Part shown: positions 45,187 through 54,500 of the stretch, in pieces
How positions within the stretch are numbered: position 1 is the stretch's first letter
How the letters are laid out: the number at the start of each line of letters is the position of its first letter
Origin: an uncultured Comamonadaceae bacterium
GTDB taxonomy: Bacteria > Pseudomonadota > Gammaproteobacteria > Burkholderiales > Burkholderiaceae
NCBI GenBank assembly: GCA_946482595.1
Contig: CAMLSD010000005.1
Span: 1 to 64,000, forward strand
Direction: 5' to 3'
DNA: 64,000 nt
The notes under the pieces: model-generated
Told to the model about the DNA's origin: nothing
What the model saw: only the letters and a program-made list of their open reading frames with translations
Databases searched by the model: none
Made by a program: the position numbers and the translations under genes

Positions 45187-45969
45187 ATGTCCAGTCCCTC
45201 CCCTTCCGAGTTCACCATCCAGAAGCGCGATTTCATTGCCGGGCTCGAAAAAGGCCTGGCCGTGATCGAAGCCTTCGACCAGGAGCAGACGCGCCTGTCG
45301 ATGACCGAAGTGGCGCAACGCACCGGCCTCACGCGGGCTGCAGCGCGCCGCTATCTGCTGACGCTGACCCAGTTGGGGTATGTGTCGTACGACGGGCGGA
45401 TGTTCTCGATCACGCCGAAGGTGCTGCGCCTCGGGCAGTCGTACATCCATTCGGCGCGGCTGCCGCGCATCGTGCACCCACAACTGCACAAGCTGGCCCA
45501 TACGCTGCAGGAGGCCTCGTCGGCCGGTGTGCTGGACGCCAGCGACGTGATCTGCATCGCCGCGACCACGGCCGGTCGGGTGGTGTCGGCCACCCTGCAG
45601 CCGGGCACGCGTGTGCCGGCCTACTGCACCGCCAACGGGCGGGTGCTGTTGTCGTCACTGCCGCAGGAACGGGTCGATGCCTGGCTGGAACAGCAGACGC
45701 TGGAGCCGCTGACGCCCCACACGATCACGCACAAGGAGCGCCTGCGCATCGAGATCGCGCGGGCCCGCTCGCAGGGTTTTGCGGCCGTCGACCAGGAACT
45801 CGAACTCGGGCTGCGGACGATCTCCGTGCCCTTGAAGAACCTGCGCGGCGACTCGGTGGCGGCACTGAACGTCAGCGTGCATGCCGCGCGCATGACGATG
45901 TCAGAACTCCAGGATCGCTGCCTGCCCGCACTGCTGCAGGCCCAGGCCCAGGTGCGCAACCTGCTGTGA
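45187..45969 (+). CDS. IclR-family regulator, PcaR/PobR/PcaU subfamily (second)
   Basis: A 260-residue IclR regulator. The winged helix is DFIAGLEKGLAVIEAFDQEQTRLSMTEVAQRTGLTRAAARRYLLTLTQLGYV, and the effector domain has the subfamily blocks SYIHSARLPRIVHPQLHKLA and VPAYCTANGRVLLSSLP. It diverges from pcaB-pcaCD with a PcaR-like box between, so it probably controls these genes. It is a different branch from the regulator at 36 kb (no long N-terminal tail). ATG 45187 follows AAGGTG. Effector likely protocatechuate, 4-hydroxybenzoate or a muconate; not determinable here. Confidence 0.9.
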   Translation: MSSPSPSEFTIQKRDFIAGLEKGLAVIEAFDQEQTRLSMTEVAQRTGLTRAAARRYLLTLTQLGYVSYDGRMFSITPKVLRLGQSYIHSARLPRIVHPQLHKLAHTLQEASSAGVLDASDVICIAATTAGRVVSATLQPGTRVPAYCTANGRVLLSSLPQERVDAWLEQQTLEPLTPHTITHKERLRIEIARARSQGFAAVDQELELGLRTISVPLKNLRGDSVAALNVSVHAARMTMSELQDRCLPALLQAQAQVRNLL

Positions 45970-46054
45970 AGTGACAACGGCCGACCGCCCCGCCCGGGAC
46001 TGTCGGCCGCATGAGTGCGAAGCATGGTGCGCACGCACCGTGCACGCACCCGGC

Positions 46055-46077
46055 GCCGATGCCTCGGCGGCATCGGC
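46055..46077. terminator. Hairpin between the IclR and gltL genes
   Basis: A 9-bp perfect stem (GCCGATGCC / GGCATCGGC) with a 5-base loop lies in the 131-bp gap between convergent genes. There is no T run. Confidence 0.45.
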
Positions 46078-46100
46078 CGGATGTACCGGACTGCGCCGCC

Positions 46101-46844
46101 TCAGTGCTGCAGGATCTTCGACAGGAAGTCCTTGGCGCGCGGCGAGCGGGCGTCGGGGTTGCCGAAGAACTCTTCCTTCTTGCAGTCCTCGATGATCTTG
46201 CCCTGATCCATGAAGATCACGCGGTGGCTGACCTTGCGCGCAAAACCCATCTCGTGCGTCACGCACATCATGGTCATCCCTTCCTGGGCCAGCTGCACCA
46301 TCACGTCGAGCACTTCGCCCACCATCTCGGGGTCGAGGGCCGACGTCGGTTCATCGAACAGCATCACGATCGGGTCCATGCTCAGTGCCCGGGCGATGGC
46401 CACACGCTGCTGCTGACCACCGGACAGTTGGCCGGGGAACTTGTCCTTGTGGGCCATCAGGCCCACGCGGTCGAGCATCTTCAGGCCGCGGGTCTTGGCT
46501 TCGTCCGTGCTGCGCCCCAGCACCTTGACCTGCGCCAGCGTGAGGTTTTCGGTCACCGACAGGTGCGGGAACAGCTCGAAGTGCTGGAACACCATGCCCA
46601 CGCGCGAGCGCAGCTTGGGCAGGTTGGTCTTGGGGTCGCTGACCGACACGCCGTCGACCAGGATGTCACCCTTCTGGAAGGGCTCGAGTGCGTTGACGGT
46701 CTTGATCAGGGTGGACTTGCCCGAGCCCGACGGGCCGCAGACCACCACGACCTCCCCCTTCTGCACGCTGGTGGTGCAGTCGGTCAGCACCTGGAAGGCG
46801 CCGTACCACTTGCTGATGTTCTTGATCTCGATCATTGCCGACAT
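46101..46844 (-). CDS. gltL: Glutamate/aspartate-type ABC transporter ATPase
   Basis: A 247-residue ABC ATPase of the polar amino-acid family. Walker A is GPSGSGKST, the signature is LSGGQQQR, Walker B is [11 protein letters not shown], and the switch histidine is in [12 protein letters not shown] site lies before the ATG at 46844. It is the last gene of the gltI-J-K-L unit and follows gltK by 42 bp. The assignment to glutamate/aspartate rests on family resemblance and gene order. Confidence 0.94.
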   Translation of the reverse strand: MSAMIEIKNISKWYGAFQVLTDCTTSVQKGEVVVVCGPSGSGKSTLIKTVNALEPFQKGDILVDGVSVSDPKTNLPKLRSRVGMVFQHFELFPHLSVTENLTLAQVKVLGRSTDEAKTRGLKMLDRVGLMAHKDKFPGQLSGGQQQRVAIARALSMDPIVMLFDEPTSALDPEMVGEVLDVMVQLAQEGMTMMCVTHEMGFARKVSHRVIFMDQGKIIEDCKKEEFFGNPDARSPRAKDFLSKILQH

Positions 46845-46886
46845 GGTGTCGTCTCCTAAATCCCGTTGGTTCAGTCGCCGCGGCGC

Positions 46887-47552
46887 TCAGCGCACGATGG
46901 CAATCTTGCGCTGCAGTCGCTTGACGAGCTGCGACAAGGCAAAACAGATGACGAAGTAGATCACGGCCGCCGCCAGGTACGCCTCGATCGGGCGCCCCAG
47001 GTTCTTGCCCGCGGTCTCGAAGCCCTTGAGCATGTCATAGGCGCCGATCGCGTAGACGAGCGAGGTGTCCTGGAACAGGATGATGGTCTGCGTGAGCAGC
47101 ACCGGCAGCATGTTGCGGAAGGCCTGCGGCAGGATCACGAAGCGCATGTTCTGCCCGTAGGTCAGGCCCACGGCCTGGCCGGCGAACACCTGGCCGCGCG
47201 GAATCGACTGGATGCCAGCGCGCATGATCTCGGAGTAGTAGGCCGCCTCGAACAGCGTGAAGGTCACGATGGCCGACATCTCCGCGCCGATCGGACGCCC
47301 GAGCACGAAGGGCACGAGCAGGAAGAACCACAGGATCACCATCACCAGCGGGATGGAACGCATGCCGTTGACGTAGATCGTTGCCGGCACGGCAAGCCAC
47401 TTGATGCCCGACAGCCGCATCAGCGCCAGGATGGTGCCCAGCACGATGCCGCCGATCATCGCAATCAGCGTGAGCTGGATGCTGAAGACAAAACCCTTGA
47501 GGACGTAATCGGAGATCAGCGCCCAGTTGTAGAAGGACAGGTCGAGATTCAT
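46887..47552 (-). CDS. gltK: Glutamate/aspartate-type ABC permease 2
   Basis: A 221-residue HisM-type permease with about five membrane segments. The EAA loop that docks the ATPase is AGIQSIPRGQVFAGQAVGLTYGQNMRFVILPQA. The N-terminus NLDLSFYNWALISDYVLKG is typical of GltK. ATG 47552 begins 1 bp after the gltJ stop, so the two permeases are translated in tandem. Confidence 0.93.
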   Translation of the reverse strand: MNLDLSFYNWALISDYVLKGFVFSIQLTLIAMIGGIVLGTILALMRLSGIKWLAVPATIYVNGMRSIPLVMVILWFFLLVPFVLGRPIGAEMSAIVTFTLFEAAYYSEIMRAGIQSIPRGQVFAGQAVGLTYGQNMRFVILPQAFRNMLPVLLTQTIILFQDTSLVYAIGAYDMLKGFETAGKNLGRPIEAYLAAAVIYFVICFALSQLVKRLQRKIAIVR

Positions 47553-47553
47553 C

Positions 47554-48261
47554 TCACTTGCCCCCCACATAGCCGGGCACGCGCACACGCCCTTCGATGA
47601 ACGACATCACCCGGTTCACGGCAAAGGCCGAGACGATGTAGAGCGAGGTGACGGCCAGGTAGACCTCGATGCCGCGCGCGGTTTCTTCCTGCGCCTGCAT
47701 CGCAAACATGGTGAGTTCGGCAATCGACACGGCAAATGCAACCGAGGAATTCTTGATGATGTTCATCGCCTCGCTGGTCAGCGGCGGGATGACGATGCGA
47801 AACGCCATGGGCAGCACGACGTATCGGTAGGTCTGGGTGACGGTCAGGCCCATCGCGGAGCCGGCCATCATCTGACCGCGTGGCAGCGCCTGGATGCCGG
47901 CGCGCACCTGCTCGGCCACCCGGGCCGAGGTGAAGAAGCCCAGGGCAAACACCACCAGCACAAAACCCGGCAGGCCCTTCATGACCGGAATCAGCGCCGG
48001 AATCACGTGGTACCAGAGGAAGATCTGCACCAGCAGCGGGATGTTGCGAAACAGCTCGACCCAGACGTTGCCGAAGGTCTGCAGACCCTTGTGTGGTGCG
48101 GTACGCAAGGTGCCGACCACGGCACCCACACTGAGCGCGATGACCCAGGCGCAGGCTGCCACCGACAGGGTCCAGCCCCAGGCCGATAGCATCCAATCAA
48201 GGTAGGTTTGACCGGCACCGGTGTCTTGCAGGAAGACTTGCCAGTTCCATTCGAAAGACAT
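47554..48261 (-). CDS. gltJ: Glutamate/aspartate-type ABC permease 1
   Basis: A 235-residue HisQ-type permease with about five membrane segments; FEWNWQVFLQD at the N-terminus and the EAA loop AGIQALPRGQMMAGSAMGLTVTQTYRYVVLP are the family marks. A strong GGAGGAG ribosome site precedes ATG 48261, which may offset the terminator between gltI and this gene. It heads the J-K-L block. Confidence 0.93.
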   Translation of the reverse strand: MSFEWNWQVFLQDTGAGQTYLDWMLSAWGWTLSVAACAWVIALSVGAVVGTLRTAPHKGLQTFGNVWVELFRNIPLLVQIFLWYHVIPALIPVMKGLPGFVLVVFALGFFTSARVAEQVRAGIQALPRGQMMAGSAMGLTVTQTYRYVVLPMAFRIVIPPLTSEAMNIIKNSSVAFAVSIAELTMFAMQAQEETARGIEVYLAVTSLYIVSAFAVNRVMSFIEGRVRVPGYVGGK

Positions 48262-48425
48262 CTTGTTCTCCTCCGGTGTCGATGCACGTCGCAACCACCG
48301 GGCGTTTCAATGCGAGCAAGCGATTTCTGTGCCGGCGTAGTGGACAACGGCACCGCCTCACTGTCAATGCGGCATCACCTCCCCAAGGCCGGCCTGGCGG
48401 CCCGCCGAGGCGCACCCGACACGAT

Positions 48426-48460
48426 AAAAAAAGACCCACCCGCCGTGGCAGGTGGGTCTT
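48426..48460 (-). terminator. Intrinsic terminator between gltI and gltJ
   Basis: On the minus strand a 10-bp stem (AAGACCCACC / GGTGGGTCTT) is followed directly by a run of T (A's at 48426-48432 on the plus strand). It lies 15 bp after the gltI stop and inside the transporter operon, so it should let through only part of transcription and keep the binding protein in excess over the membrane subunits. Confidence 0.8.
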
Positions 48461-48474
48461 GTCGCGTCAGGCGA

Positions 48475-49371
48475 TCACTTCTTCGCGTAGGCTTCCATCG
48501 GGTTGTCGTTGGGCTTGGCGATGGCCGCCTTGAGCATCGAACCCATCGGCAGGTTGTAGTTCACGTTCTTCGGCGGGGTGGGCGACATGAACCACTTGTC
48601 GTACAGCTTGGCCAGGTCGCCGCTCTTCATCATCGCACCGATGGAATCGTCCACCGCCTTCTTGAAGGCCGGGTCGTCCTTGCGGATCATGATCGCGATC
48701 GGCTCGACCGACAGCACTTCACCGACGATCTTGAAGTCGCCGGGGTTCTTGGCATTGCCGATGTTGCCGGCGAGCAGGTTGTCGTCCATCACGAAGGCGT
48801 CGGCACGGCCCGACTCCAGGATCAGGAAGGAGTCGGCGTGATCCTTGCCGAAGATTTCCTTGAAGTCGACGTTGTTGCCGCGCTCATGCTTGCGCAGATG
48901 CTGCACCGAGGTCGTGCCGGTGGTGGTGACCACCGTCTTGCCGTTGAGCTGCGCGATCGATTCGATGCCCGACTTGGCGTTGACGGCCATGCGCACTTCG
49001 GTGATGTAGGTCGTCAGGCCGAAGGCCACCTGCTGCTGGCGGGCCGCATTGTTGGTGGTCGAGCCGCACTCGATGTCCACGGTGCCGTTCTGAACCAGCG
49101 GGATGCGGTTCTGGGAGGTGACGGGCGTGTACTCGATCGTGGGCTTGTTGCCGAGCTGCTTGGCGACGTCGGCAATGATGCGCTCGCACAGTTCCACATG
49201 GTAGCCGGCGTACTTGCCTGCGCCCAGCGTGTAGGACAGGGGAGCGGACGAATCGCGAACACCCATGACGACCTTGCCGGTGTCCTTGATCTTCTTCAGC
49301 GTGTCGGCTTGCGCTGCACCAGCGGTCGCCAGCACTGCGGCCAGGACAAGCAGGGACTTCTTCATGGTCAT
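48475..49371 (-). CDS. gltI: Glutamate/aspartate-type ABC binding protein
   Basis: A 298-residue periplasmic binding protein (family 3, polar amino acids). The signal peptide ends near residue 23 (ATAGAAQA-DTLKKIKDTGKVVMGVRDSSAP); the ligand site has ECGSTTNNAARQQQV and TTTGTTSVQHLRKHE. ATG 49371 fits the GGAG site; the second ATG two codons on is also possible. A possible -10 TAGAAT is present upstream without a good -35. It follows the other binding protein by 113 bp. Confidence 0.94.
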   Translation of the reverse strand: MTMKKSLLVLAAVLATAGAAQADTLKKIKDTGKVVMGVRDSSAPLSYTLGAGKYAGYHVELCERIIADVAKQLGNKPTIEYTPVTSQNRIPLVQNGTVDIECGSTTNNAARQQQVAFGLTTYITEVRMAVNAKSGIESIAQLNGKTVVTTTGTTSVQHLRKHERGNNVDFKEIFGKDHADSFLILESGRADAFVMDDNLLAGNIGNAKNPGDFKIVGEVLSVEPIAIMIRKDDPAFKKAVDDSIGAMMKSGDLAKLYDKWFMSPTPPKNVNYNLPMGSMLKAAIAKPNDNPMEAYAKK

Positions 49372-49484
49372 GGAGACTCCTTCAGAGGTTGAAAAAAGCG
49401 CCCTTGTGGGCATGTGGAAACAATTCTAGGCACGAGGCCATACGCGGGACTACGTACTTCCCGGGGGAGTGAAAACCTGAGGTG

Positions 49485-50381
49485 TCAGAACGGAACCTGG
49501 TCGGTCGGGTACTTCCAGAAATCCTTGAGCAGGTAGCTCATCGGCAGGTTCAGCGAGGTGTTGGCGGGCGCGATGGGCTTCTGGAACCAGCGCTCGTAGA
49601 TCGGGTGGGCCTCGCGGGTCTGGATCAGTCGTTTCATCTCGTCGTCGATGATCTTCTTGAACTCGGGGTCATCCTTGGGCAGCATGATCGCCAGGGGTTC
49701 GATGGTCAGGAACTTGCCCACCACCTTCAGCTTCGAGGGGTCGGGCCGGCCGGCGATCAGGCCGTAGAGCAGCACGTCATCCATCGCAAAGCCGTCGGCC
49801 TCGCCCTTTTCGACCATCTCGACCGCGCGCGCATGGTCGGGCGCCTCCAGGATGGTGATGCGCAGCAAGCGCTCACGGTTGGCCTGGTCGATCGCCTTCA
49901 GCGGCGTGGTGCCCTTGGTCGACACCAGCCTGCGACCTTCGAATCCGGCCAGGTCGTCGATCGGGCTGTTGGAGCGCACCATGTAGCGCGCACCGGTGAT
50001 GTAGTGCGGCACGGTGAAGCCGACCTTCTGCCGCCGCTCGGCATTGTTGGTGGTCGATCCACATTCGAGGTCGGCCTTGCCTTCGGCCACCATCTGGATG
50101 CGGTTCGCCGGCGTGACCATCAGGTACTCGGGCGTCAGCGACTTCAGCTCGAGCTTGCGACGCACGGCGTCGGCCAGCTTCAGGCACAGGTCGACCGCGT
50201 AGCCGACCGGTTTGCGGTCAGCGTCGAGGTAGGAGAACGGCACGGACGATTCGCGGTGCGCCAGGACAATCTTGCCGGTGCTGCGGATGCGGTCCAGCAC
50301 GGGACCGGCCTGCACGGCCACCCCTGCACCCAGCAGGGCGCAAGTCAGAAGGAAACGAGGCAATCGGGTACTGCTTGACAT
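49485..50381 (-). CDS. Second family-3 amino-acid binding protein
   Basis: A 298-residue periplasmic binding protein similar to GltI, with signal peptide ending near residue 26 (AGVAVQA-GPVLDRIRSTGKIVLAHRESS). It has the same ligand-site blocks, LECGSTTNNAERRQKVGF and STKGTTPLKAIDQANRE. It is upstream of gltI on the same strand, so one transporter may work with two binding proteins. ATG 50381 is preferred because GAGG lies 6 bp before it; an ATG two codons earlier touches that site. The 241-bp upstream gap contains an NtrC-like palindrome. Confidence 0.9.
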   Translation of the reverse strand: MSSSTRLPRFLLTCALLGAGVAVQAGPVLDRIRSTGKIVLAHRESSVPFSYLDADRKPVGYAVDLCLKLADAVRRKLELKSLTPEYLMVTPANRIQMVAEGKADLECGSTTNNAERRQKVGFTVPHYITGARYMVRSNSPIDDLAGFEGRRLVSTKGTTPLKAIDQANRERLLRITILEAPDHARAVEMVEKGEADGFAMDDVLLYGLIAGRPDPSKLKVVGKFLTIEPLAIMLPKDDPEFKKIIDDEMKRLIQTREAHPIYERWFQKPIAPANTSLNLPMSYLLKDFWKYPTDQVPF

Positions 50382-50557
50382 GCTCATCCTCGACGTCAGG
50401 GGGTGGAACCAACCGGGTACTTCGATCCCGGTACGCAACGCTCTGGCCGCGAACTGTAGGGGGTGCGGCCGAGTGGCGGCCAATGCTGAATGAATCCAAC
50501 CCTATGCATTGCTTGCATGACCTTTCAGGGTTAATACGGGGCAGGCATGACCCGCCA

Positions 50558-50578
50558 GCTGCACCACCATGGTGCAGC
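50558..50578. promoter_or_regulatory. NtrC-like palindrome upstream of the binding protein genes
   Basis: The palindrome TGCACCA-CCA-TGGTGCA (50560-50576), with one further paired base on each side, matches the classic NtrC site TGCACYA-n3-TRGTGCA. It is about 180 bp upstream of the binding protein at 50381, a usual enhancer distance. A convincing sigma-54 promoter (GG-N10-GC in good context) was not found, so the role is uncertain. Confidence 0.45.
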
Positions 50579-50622
50579 CCATCTTACCCAGCTTCCATGC
50601 AAATGCAGTGCCTGAACCACCG

Positions 50623-52263
50623 TCAGCCCGGCAGGCCGCGCCAGAACACGGCGATCGGCACGATCAGCAGGCCGGCATAGATCAGGCCGACCCCCATCGC
50701 CAGCCCCGCCTTCATCGGCTTGTAGCGCAGGTGCGTCAGGAGTTCGTCGACCATGCGCATGCGCTGGCGCAGCGGCATGTGCCGTGACACTGAACGCTCC
50801 AGCGCCTGGAACGCGAGGCGGGCGACCCCCTGGGCGTCGGCCGGGGGCTGGCGCGCTGCCACTGCGCGGTAGGTCCGCTCGAACCGCATCTGGCGCCACA
50901 GTGCCCGCCACGACAGCACCCTCAATGCCACCAGCAGCAAGGCCAGCTGGAAGTCGAGCACCCACCACAGCAGCACCATGCCCAGGACGGCCAGCACTTC
51001 CAGGCCGACACGCACGGCCACTCGCCGGGCTGGCAGCAGGGTCTCCAGCACATGGCCGCCGTCCAGCGGATGAATCGGCAGCAGGTTCAGCAGATTGACG
51101 ATGAGCATGGTCCAGGCCAGCGGCGACAGCCAGGGCTGGGCCGCCAGCGTCTGCCCGGGCACCGCAAGCAGGATCAGCGTGGCGAGCAGCAGCCCCGGCA
51201 CGGGCCCGGCCAGGGCGACAATCGCACGATGCCATGCGTTCGGGCGGCTTTCCTCGCCGAAGGCCACCCCGCCCACCAGGGGCAGCATCAGCATCTGCGT
51301 ACGGCGATAGCCCAGCATGCGCATCGCCAGATAGTGGCCAGCCTCGTGAAAGGCCACCACGACCAGCAGCATCCAGGCAATGCGCCAGTTGAGCACCAGG
51401 GCCGCAGCGGCAAGGAACACCAGGCAGCTCATCACATAGAGCGCCCACTGCACTGACGCCGCCGGGCTGGCATGCGTGCGGGCCCGGTGGGCGACAAACA
51501 TGACCAGGCTGCGCTCGAGCGGCGCCCGCGCTGCGAGCGCCGGGGTCTGCGGGTCCCACTGGCGGATCGTCGCGATCAGGCGCTTGATCTGCTGGCCCAT
51601 GCGCCAGGTCAGTTGCGGCAGACGCCACGGCGACAGCATCAGGGCCGGTCCGTCGGCCACACACAGGCCGCGGCGCTGCATGCTGTCGATGGTGCGGTTC
51701 TCGTAGCGCTGCAGGCGCGTCTCGATGTCGTCCGGGTCGCCCCAGGGGAGGAAGTCCGGGAACCCCTCCTCACGCATGGCCGCCAGCTGGGCCTCCAGTT
51801 GCGTCTTCAGATCGACAAAGGCCTCGCCGGCATTGCGCAGCACGGCCGGATCGTGCGGCACCACCTGCCAGGGCAGATTGCTGCTGCCCACCATCAGCCC
51901 TTCGCGCACTTCACCCAGCATGGTGACGATGACGACGTTGGGCAGCTCGGGCAGGCCACTCCACATCGCCTGGGCCAGCACCGGCAGGTGGTCGTGCCGG
52001 TACACGCGCACCGGTTGCCAGGGCGTGAGCGCCCGCGGCACGGCACGCATCTCCACGCCGTGCGACAGCCGGAATCCCAGCGTGGCCAGCTCCGCCTCCA
52101 CCGGCTGGAACAGCTCATCGACCAGGCCCTGCATCCGCAGCGGCCCGGGACGACGATCAACGTGCGACGGCAGGCGCATCGACGCCAGTTCACGCAGCCT
52201 CGACACATGGGGCGCAATCAGTGTCATCAGCACGATTGCCGCCACCAGGACTTCCCATCCCAT
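50623..52263 (-). CDS. Site-2 protease (M50) family membrane peptidase
   Basis: A 546-residue membrane protein. The zinc site HEAGH is at H306-E307-H310 inside a hydrophobic segment, and the third-ligand motif LLPIHPLDGGHVLETLL lies about 110 residues later in another membrane segment, as in intramembrane-cleaving S2P enzymes. Residues 1-270 are a large region of unknown fold. ATG 52263 is chosen because GGGAG sits 6 bp before it; the ATG two codons upstream abuts that site. The substrate, often an anti-sigma factor, is unknown and none is nearby. Confidence 0.88.
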   Translation of the reverse strand: MGWEVLVAAIVLMTLIAPHVSRLRELASMRLPSHVDRRPGPLRMQGLVDELFQPVEAELATLGFRLSHGVEMRAVPRALTPWQPVRVYRHDHLPVLAQAMWSGLPELPNVVIVTMLGEVREGLMVGSSNLPWQVVPHDPAVLRNAGEAFVDLKTQLEAQLAAMREEGFPDFLPWGDPDDIETRLQRYENRTIDSMQRRGLCVADGPALMLSPWRLPQLTWRMGQQIKRLIATIRQWDPQTPALAARAPLERSLVMFVAHRARTHASPAASVQWALYVMSCLVFLAAAALVLNWRIAWMLLVVVAFHEAGHYLAMRMLGYRRTQMLMLPLVGGVAFGEESRPNAWHRAIVALAGPVPGLLLATLILLAVPGQTLAAQPWLSPLAWTMLIVNLLNLLPIHPLDGGHVLETLLPARRVAVRVGLEVLAVLGMVLLWWVLDFQLALLLVALRVLSWRALWRQMRFERTYRAVAARQPPADAQGVARLAFQALERSVSRHMPLRQRMRMVDELLTHLRYKPMKAGLAMGVGLIYAGLLIVPIAVFWRGLPG

Positions 52264-52350
52264 GTTCATCTCCCTGGCCGCGAACCGCCTTGGTCGGCAG
52301 CTCGCAGCGGTTGTCTGCGCAGCCCGCTCAGCCGGCCGGCAGCGCCACGT

Positions 52351-53271
52351 TCAGCGCGCAGAGCGAAGAAAGTCCCACAGCGCCTGCACGCCCGGCCGCA
52401 CATGCTTGGCCATTTCGGGCCGTTCGCGGTAGATGCGCACGTCCATCGTCACTTCAAAAGCGTCGCCGGGCGGCGCAGCAGCCACGAGGCGGCGCGCACG
52501 CAGCTCCTTGCGGACCGAACTGGACGGCAGGAAGGCCACGCCGTGGCCTTCCAGCGCCATGGCCTTGAGGCCTTCGGCCATGTCGGTTTCGTAGATTGCG
52601 TCCAGGTGCAGCGGTGCCGCCGAGCGCTTGATGATGAGGTCGACCAGCCGGCCGAGGTAGGCGCCCGAGGCGTAGCTGAGAAACGGCACCTGTTCGGCGG
52701 GCCGCCCGGGCAGGCGGAACATCGGCTGCCCATCCGGCGTGCTGCGTGCATACGGCGCCAGCGTTTCCTGGCCCAGGCTGAGCAGCTCATAGCGGTCCGG
52801 GTTGAGCTGCAGCGGCTGGGAGGGGTGGTGGTAGGCGATCAGCAGGTCGCAGCTGCCTTCGACCAGCCGCATCACGGCGTCGTGCACATTGAGCGCGATC
52901 AACCGGCTCTTGACCGCGCCGAAACTCTTGCGCAGGTCCATCACCCAGTGCGGGAAGAAGGTGAAGGCCAGCGTGTGCGGCACGGCGAACTCGATCATGT
53001 CCTGCCCGGCCGAGCGGTGGCCGCGCATCATGTTGCGCGTGGTCTGGAGCGAACCGAGGATCTCCAGCGCCTGGGCCAGGAAGGTCTCGCCGGCCGGTGT
53101 CAGCCGGGTCGGGTACGACGACCGGTCGACCAGATCGATGCCCACCCACCCTTCCAGCGCCTGGATGCGCCGCGAAAAGGCGGGCTGGGTCACATGGCGG
53201 AGCTGGGCCGAACGCGAAAAGCTGCGCGTTTCGGCCAGGCTGACGAAATCTTCAAGCCACTTGGTATCCAC
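52351..53271 (-). CDS. LysR-family transcription regulator
   Basis: A 306-residue LysR regulator with the usual winged helix (DTKWLEDFVSLAETRSFSRSAQLRHVTQPAFSRRIQALEGWVG) and a C-terminal effector-binding domain (about 90-300). The start is GTG at 53271, giving the standard first residues; no ATG fits. It diverges from the glycosyltransferase gene (100-bp gap). Its targets cannot be told from neighbours, and no T-N11-A palindrome stands out in the gap. Confidence 0.92.
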   Translation of the reverse strand: MDTKWLEDFVSLAETRSFSRSAQLRHVTQPAFSRRIQALEGWVGIDLVDRSSYPTRLTPAGETFLAQALEILGSLQTTRNMMRGHRSAGQDMIEFAVPHTLAFTFFPHWVMDLRKSFGAVKSRLIALNVHDAVMRLVEGSCDLLIAYHHPSQPLQLNPDRYELLSLGQETLAPYARSTPDGQPMFRLPGRPAEQVPFLSYASGAYLGRLVDLIIKRSAAPLHLDAIYETDMAEGLKAMALEGHGVAFLPSSSVRKELRARRLVAAAPPGDAFEVTMDVRIYRERPEMAKHVRPGVQALWDFLRSAR

Positions 53272-53371
53272 GGCGGCAAGTGTAGCGACCGCCGAGGGTG
53301 TACTCCGAGGGCTGGCCCCTAAGCCTAACGGGGGAGGCGGTCTGTGCGCGGCACGCACTTACACTTCGTTG

Positions 53372-54487
53372 ATGCTGTCGGTCGTGCTCGTCTCATTTGT
53401 GGTGGCTTCGGTCATCACCCTGTATGTCATCCATTCCGCCTGGGCGCACGCCCATGTGTCGGGCGATCACGACTTCGACGGCCCGCAGAAGGTGCATGCG
53501 CGTGTGGTGCCACGGATCGGTGGCATCGGCGTGTTCGGCGGCATGGCGGCCGGGCTGACGCTGCTGGCGGCCGTGCAGCCCGACAACCTGCACTATTCGC
53601 TCGGGCTGCTGACCTGCTCGCTGCCGGCCTTTGCCGCTGGGCTGCTCGAAGACTTCACCAAGCGCATCTCGCCGCGGCAGCGCCTGATGGCCACCGCCGT
53701 GGCCGCCGCGATGGCGGCCTGGCTGCTGGGCGCCACGATCACCCGCACCGACATCGCGCCGCTGGACTATCTTGTCGGGTTCGGCGTCGGTGCTGCCGCC
53801 CTGGCCATCTTCGTGGTGGCGGGGGTGGCCAACGCCATCAACATCATCGACGGCATGAACGGCCTGGCTTCGATGTGCAGCGCGATCATGCTGGCCGGCC
53901 TGGCCTACGTCGCCCTGCAGACCGGCGACGCCTACATCGCCGTCGTTGCGCTGGCCACCGTGGGGGCGATCCTCGGGTTCTTCATGTGGAACTACCCGAG
54001 CGGGCTGATCTTCCTGGGAGACGGCGGCGCCTATTTCCTGGGTTTTCTGCTGTCGGAGCTGTCCATCCTGCTGCTGGTGCGCAATGCCCAGGTCTCGCCG
54101 ATCTTCCCGCTGCTGCTGTGCGCCTACCCGATCTTCGAGACGCTGTTCTCGATGTACCGCCGCAAGGTCGTTCGGGGCCGCGCGGTGGGCATGCCCGACG
54201 GCATCCACCTGCACAGCCTGATCTATCGGCGGCTGATGCGCTGGGCCGTCGGTAGCCAGGACGCGGCCGCGCTCACGCGGCGCAACTCCATGACCTCGCC
54301 CTACCTGTGGGTGCTGTGCTCGCTCACCGTGGTGCCCAGCCTGCTGTGGTGGGACAGCACACCGATCCTGGCGTCCTTCCTGGTGCTGTTTGCGGTGTCC
54401 TATGTGCTGCTGTACTGGAGCATCGTGAAGTTCAAGACCCCGCGTGCGCTCGTGCTGCGCCGCCACATGCGCCCCGGCCCGCGCTGA
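53372..54487 (+). CDS. MraY/WecA-type polyprenyl-phosphate glycosyl-1-phosphate transferase
   Basis: A 371-residue membrane enzyme with about 10 hydrophobic segments. Catalytic blocks are GGIGVFGGMAAG, LLEDFTKRISPRQRL, NAINIIDGMNGLASMCS and GDGGAYFLGFLLSE, with the cytoplasmic loop MPDGIHLHSLIYRR near the end that picks the sugar in WecA-like enzymes. It should load a sugar phosphate onto undecaprenyl phosphate to begin an O-antigen or capsule unit. No other polysaccharide genes are adjacent. ATG 53372 gives a short N-terminus before the first segment. Confidence 0.88.
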   Translation: MLSVVLVSFVVASVITLYVIHSAWAHAHVSGDHDFDGPQKVHARVVPRIGGIGVFGGMAAGLTLLAAVQPDNLHYSLGLLTCSLPAFAAGLLEDFTKRISPRQRLMATAVAAAMAAWLLGATITRTDIAPLDYLVGFGVGAAALAIFVVAGVANAINIIDGMNGLASMCSAIMLAGLAYVALQTGDAYIAVVALATVGAILGFFMWNYPSGLIFLGDGGAYFLGFLLSELSILLLVRNAQVSPIFPLLLCAYPIFETLFSMYRRKVVRGRAVGMPDGIHLHSLIYRRLMRWAVGSQDAAALTRRNSMTSPYLWVLCSLTVVPSLLWWDSTPILASFLVLFAVSYVLLYWSIVKFKTPRALVLRRHMRPGPR

Positions 54488-54500
54488 GGGCCCCCGGGGC

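Noticed and set aside
50461..50520. Sigma-54 promoter downstream of the NtrC-like site
   Set aside because: A GG-N10-GC match exists on the minus strand but the flanking consensus is poor, so I do not report it as a promoter.
51472..53322. 616-aa plus-strand open frame
   Set aside because: Antisense to the site-2 protease and LysR genes; low-complexity composition and no motif.
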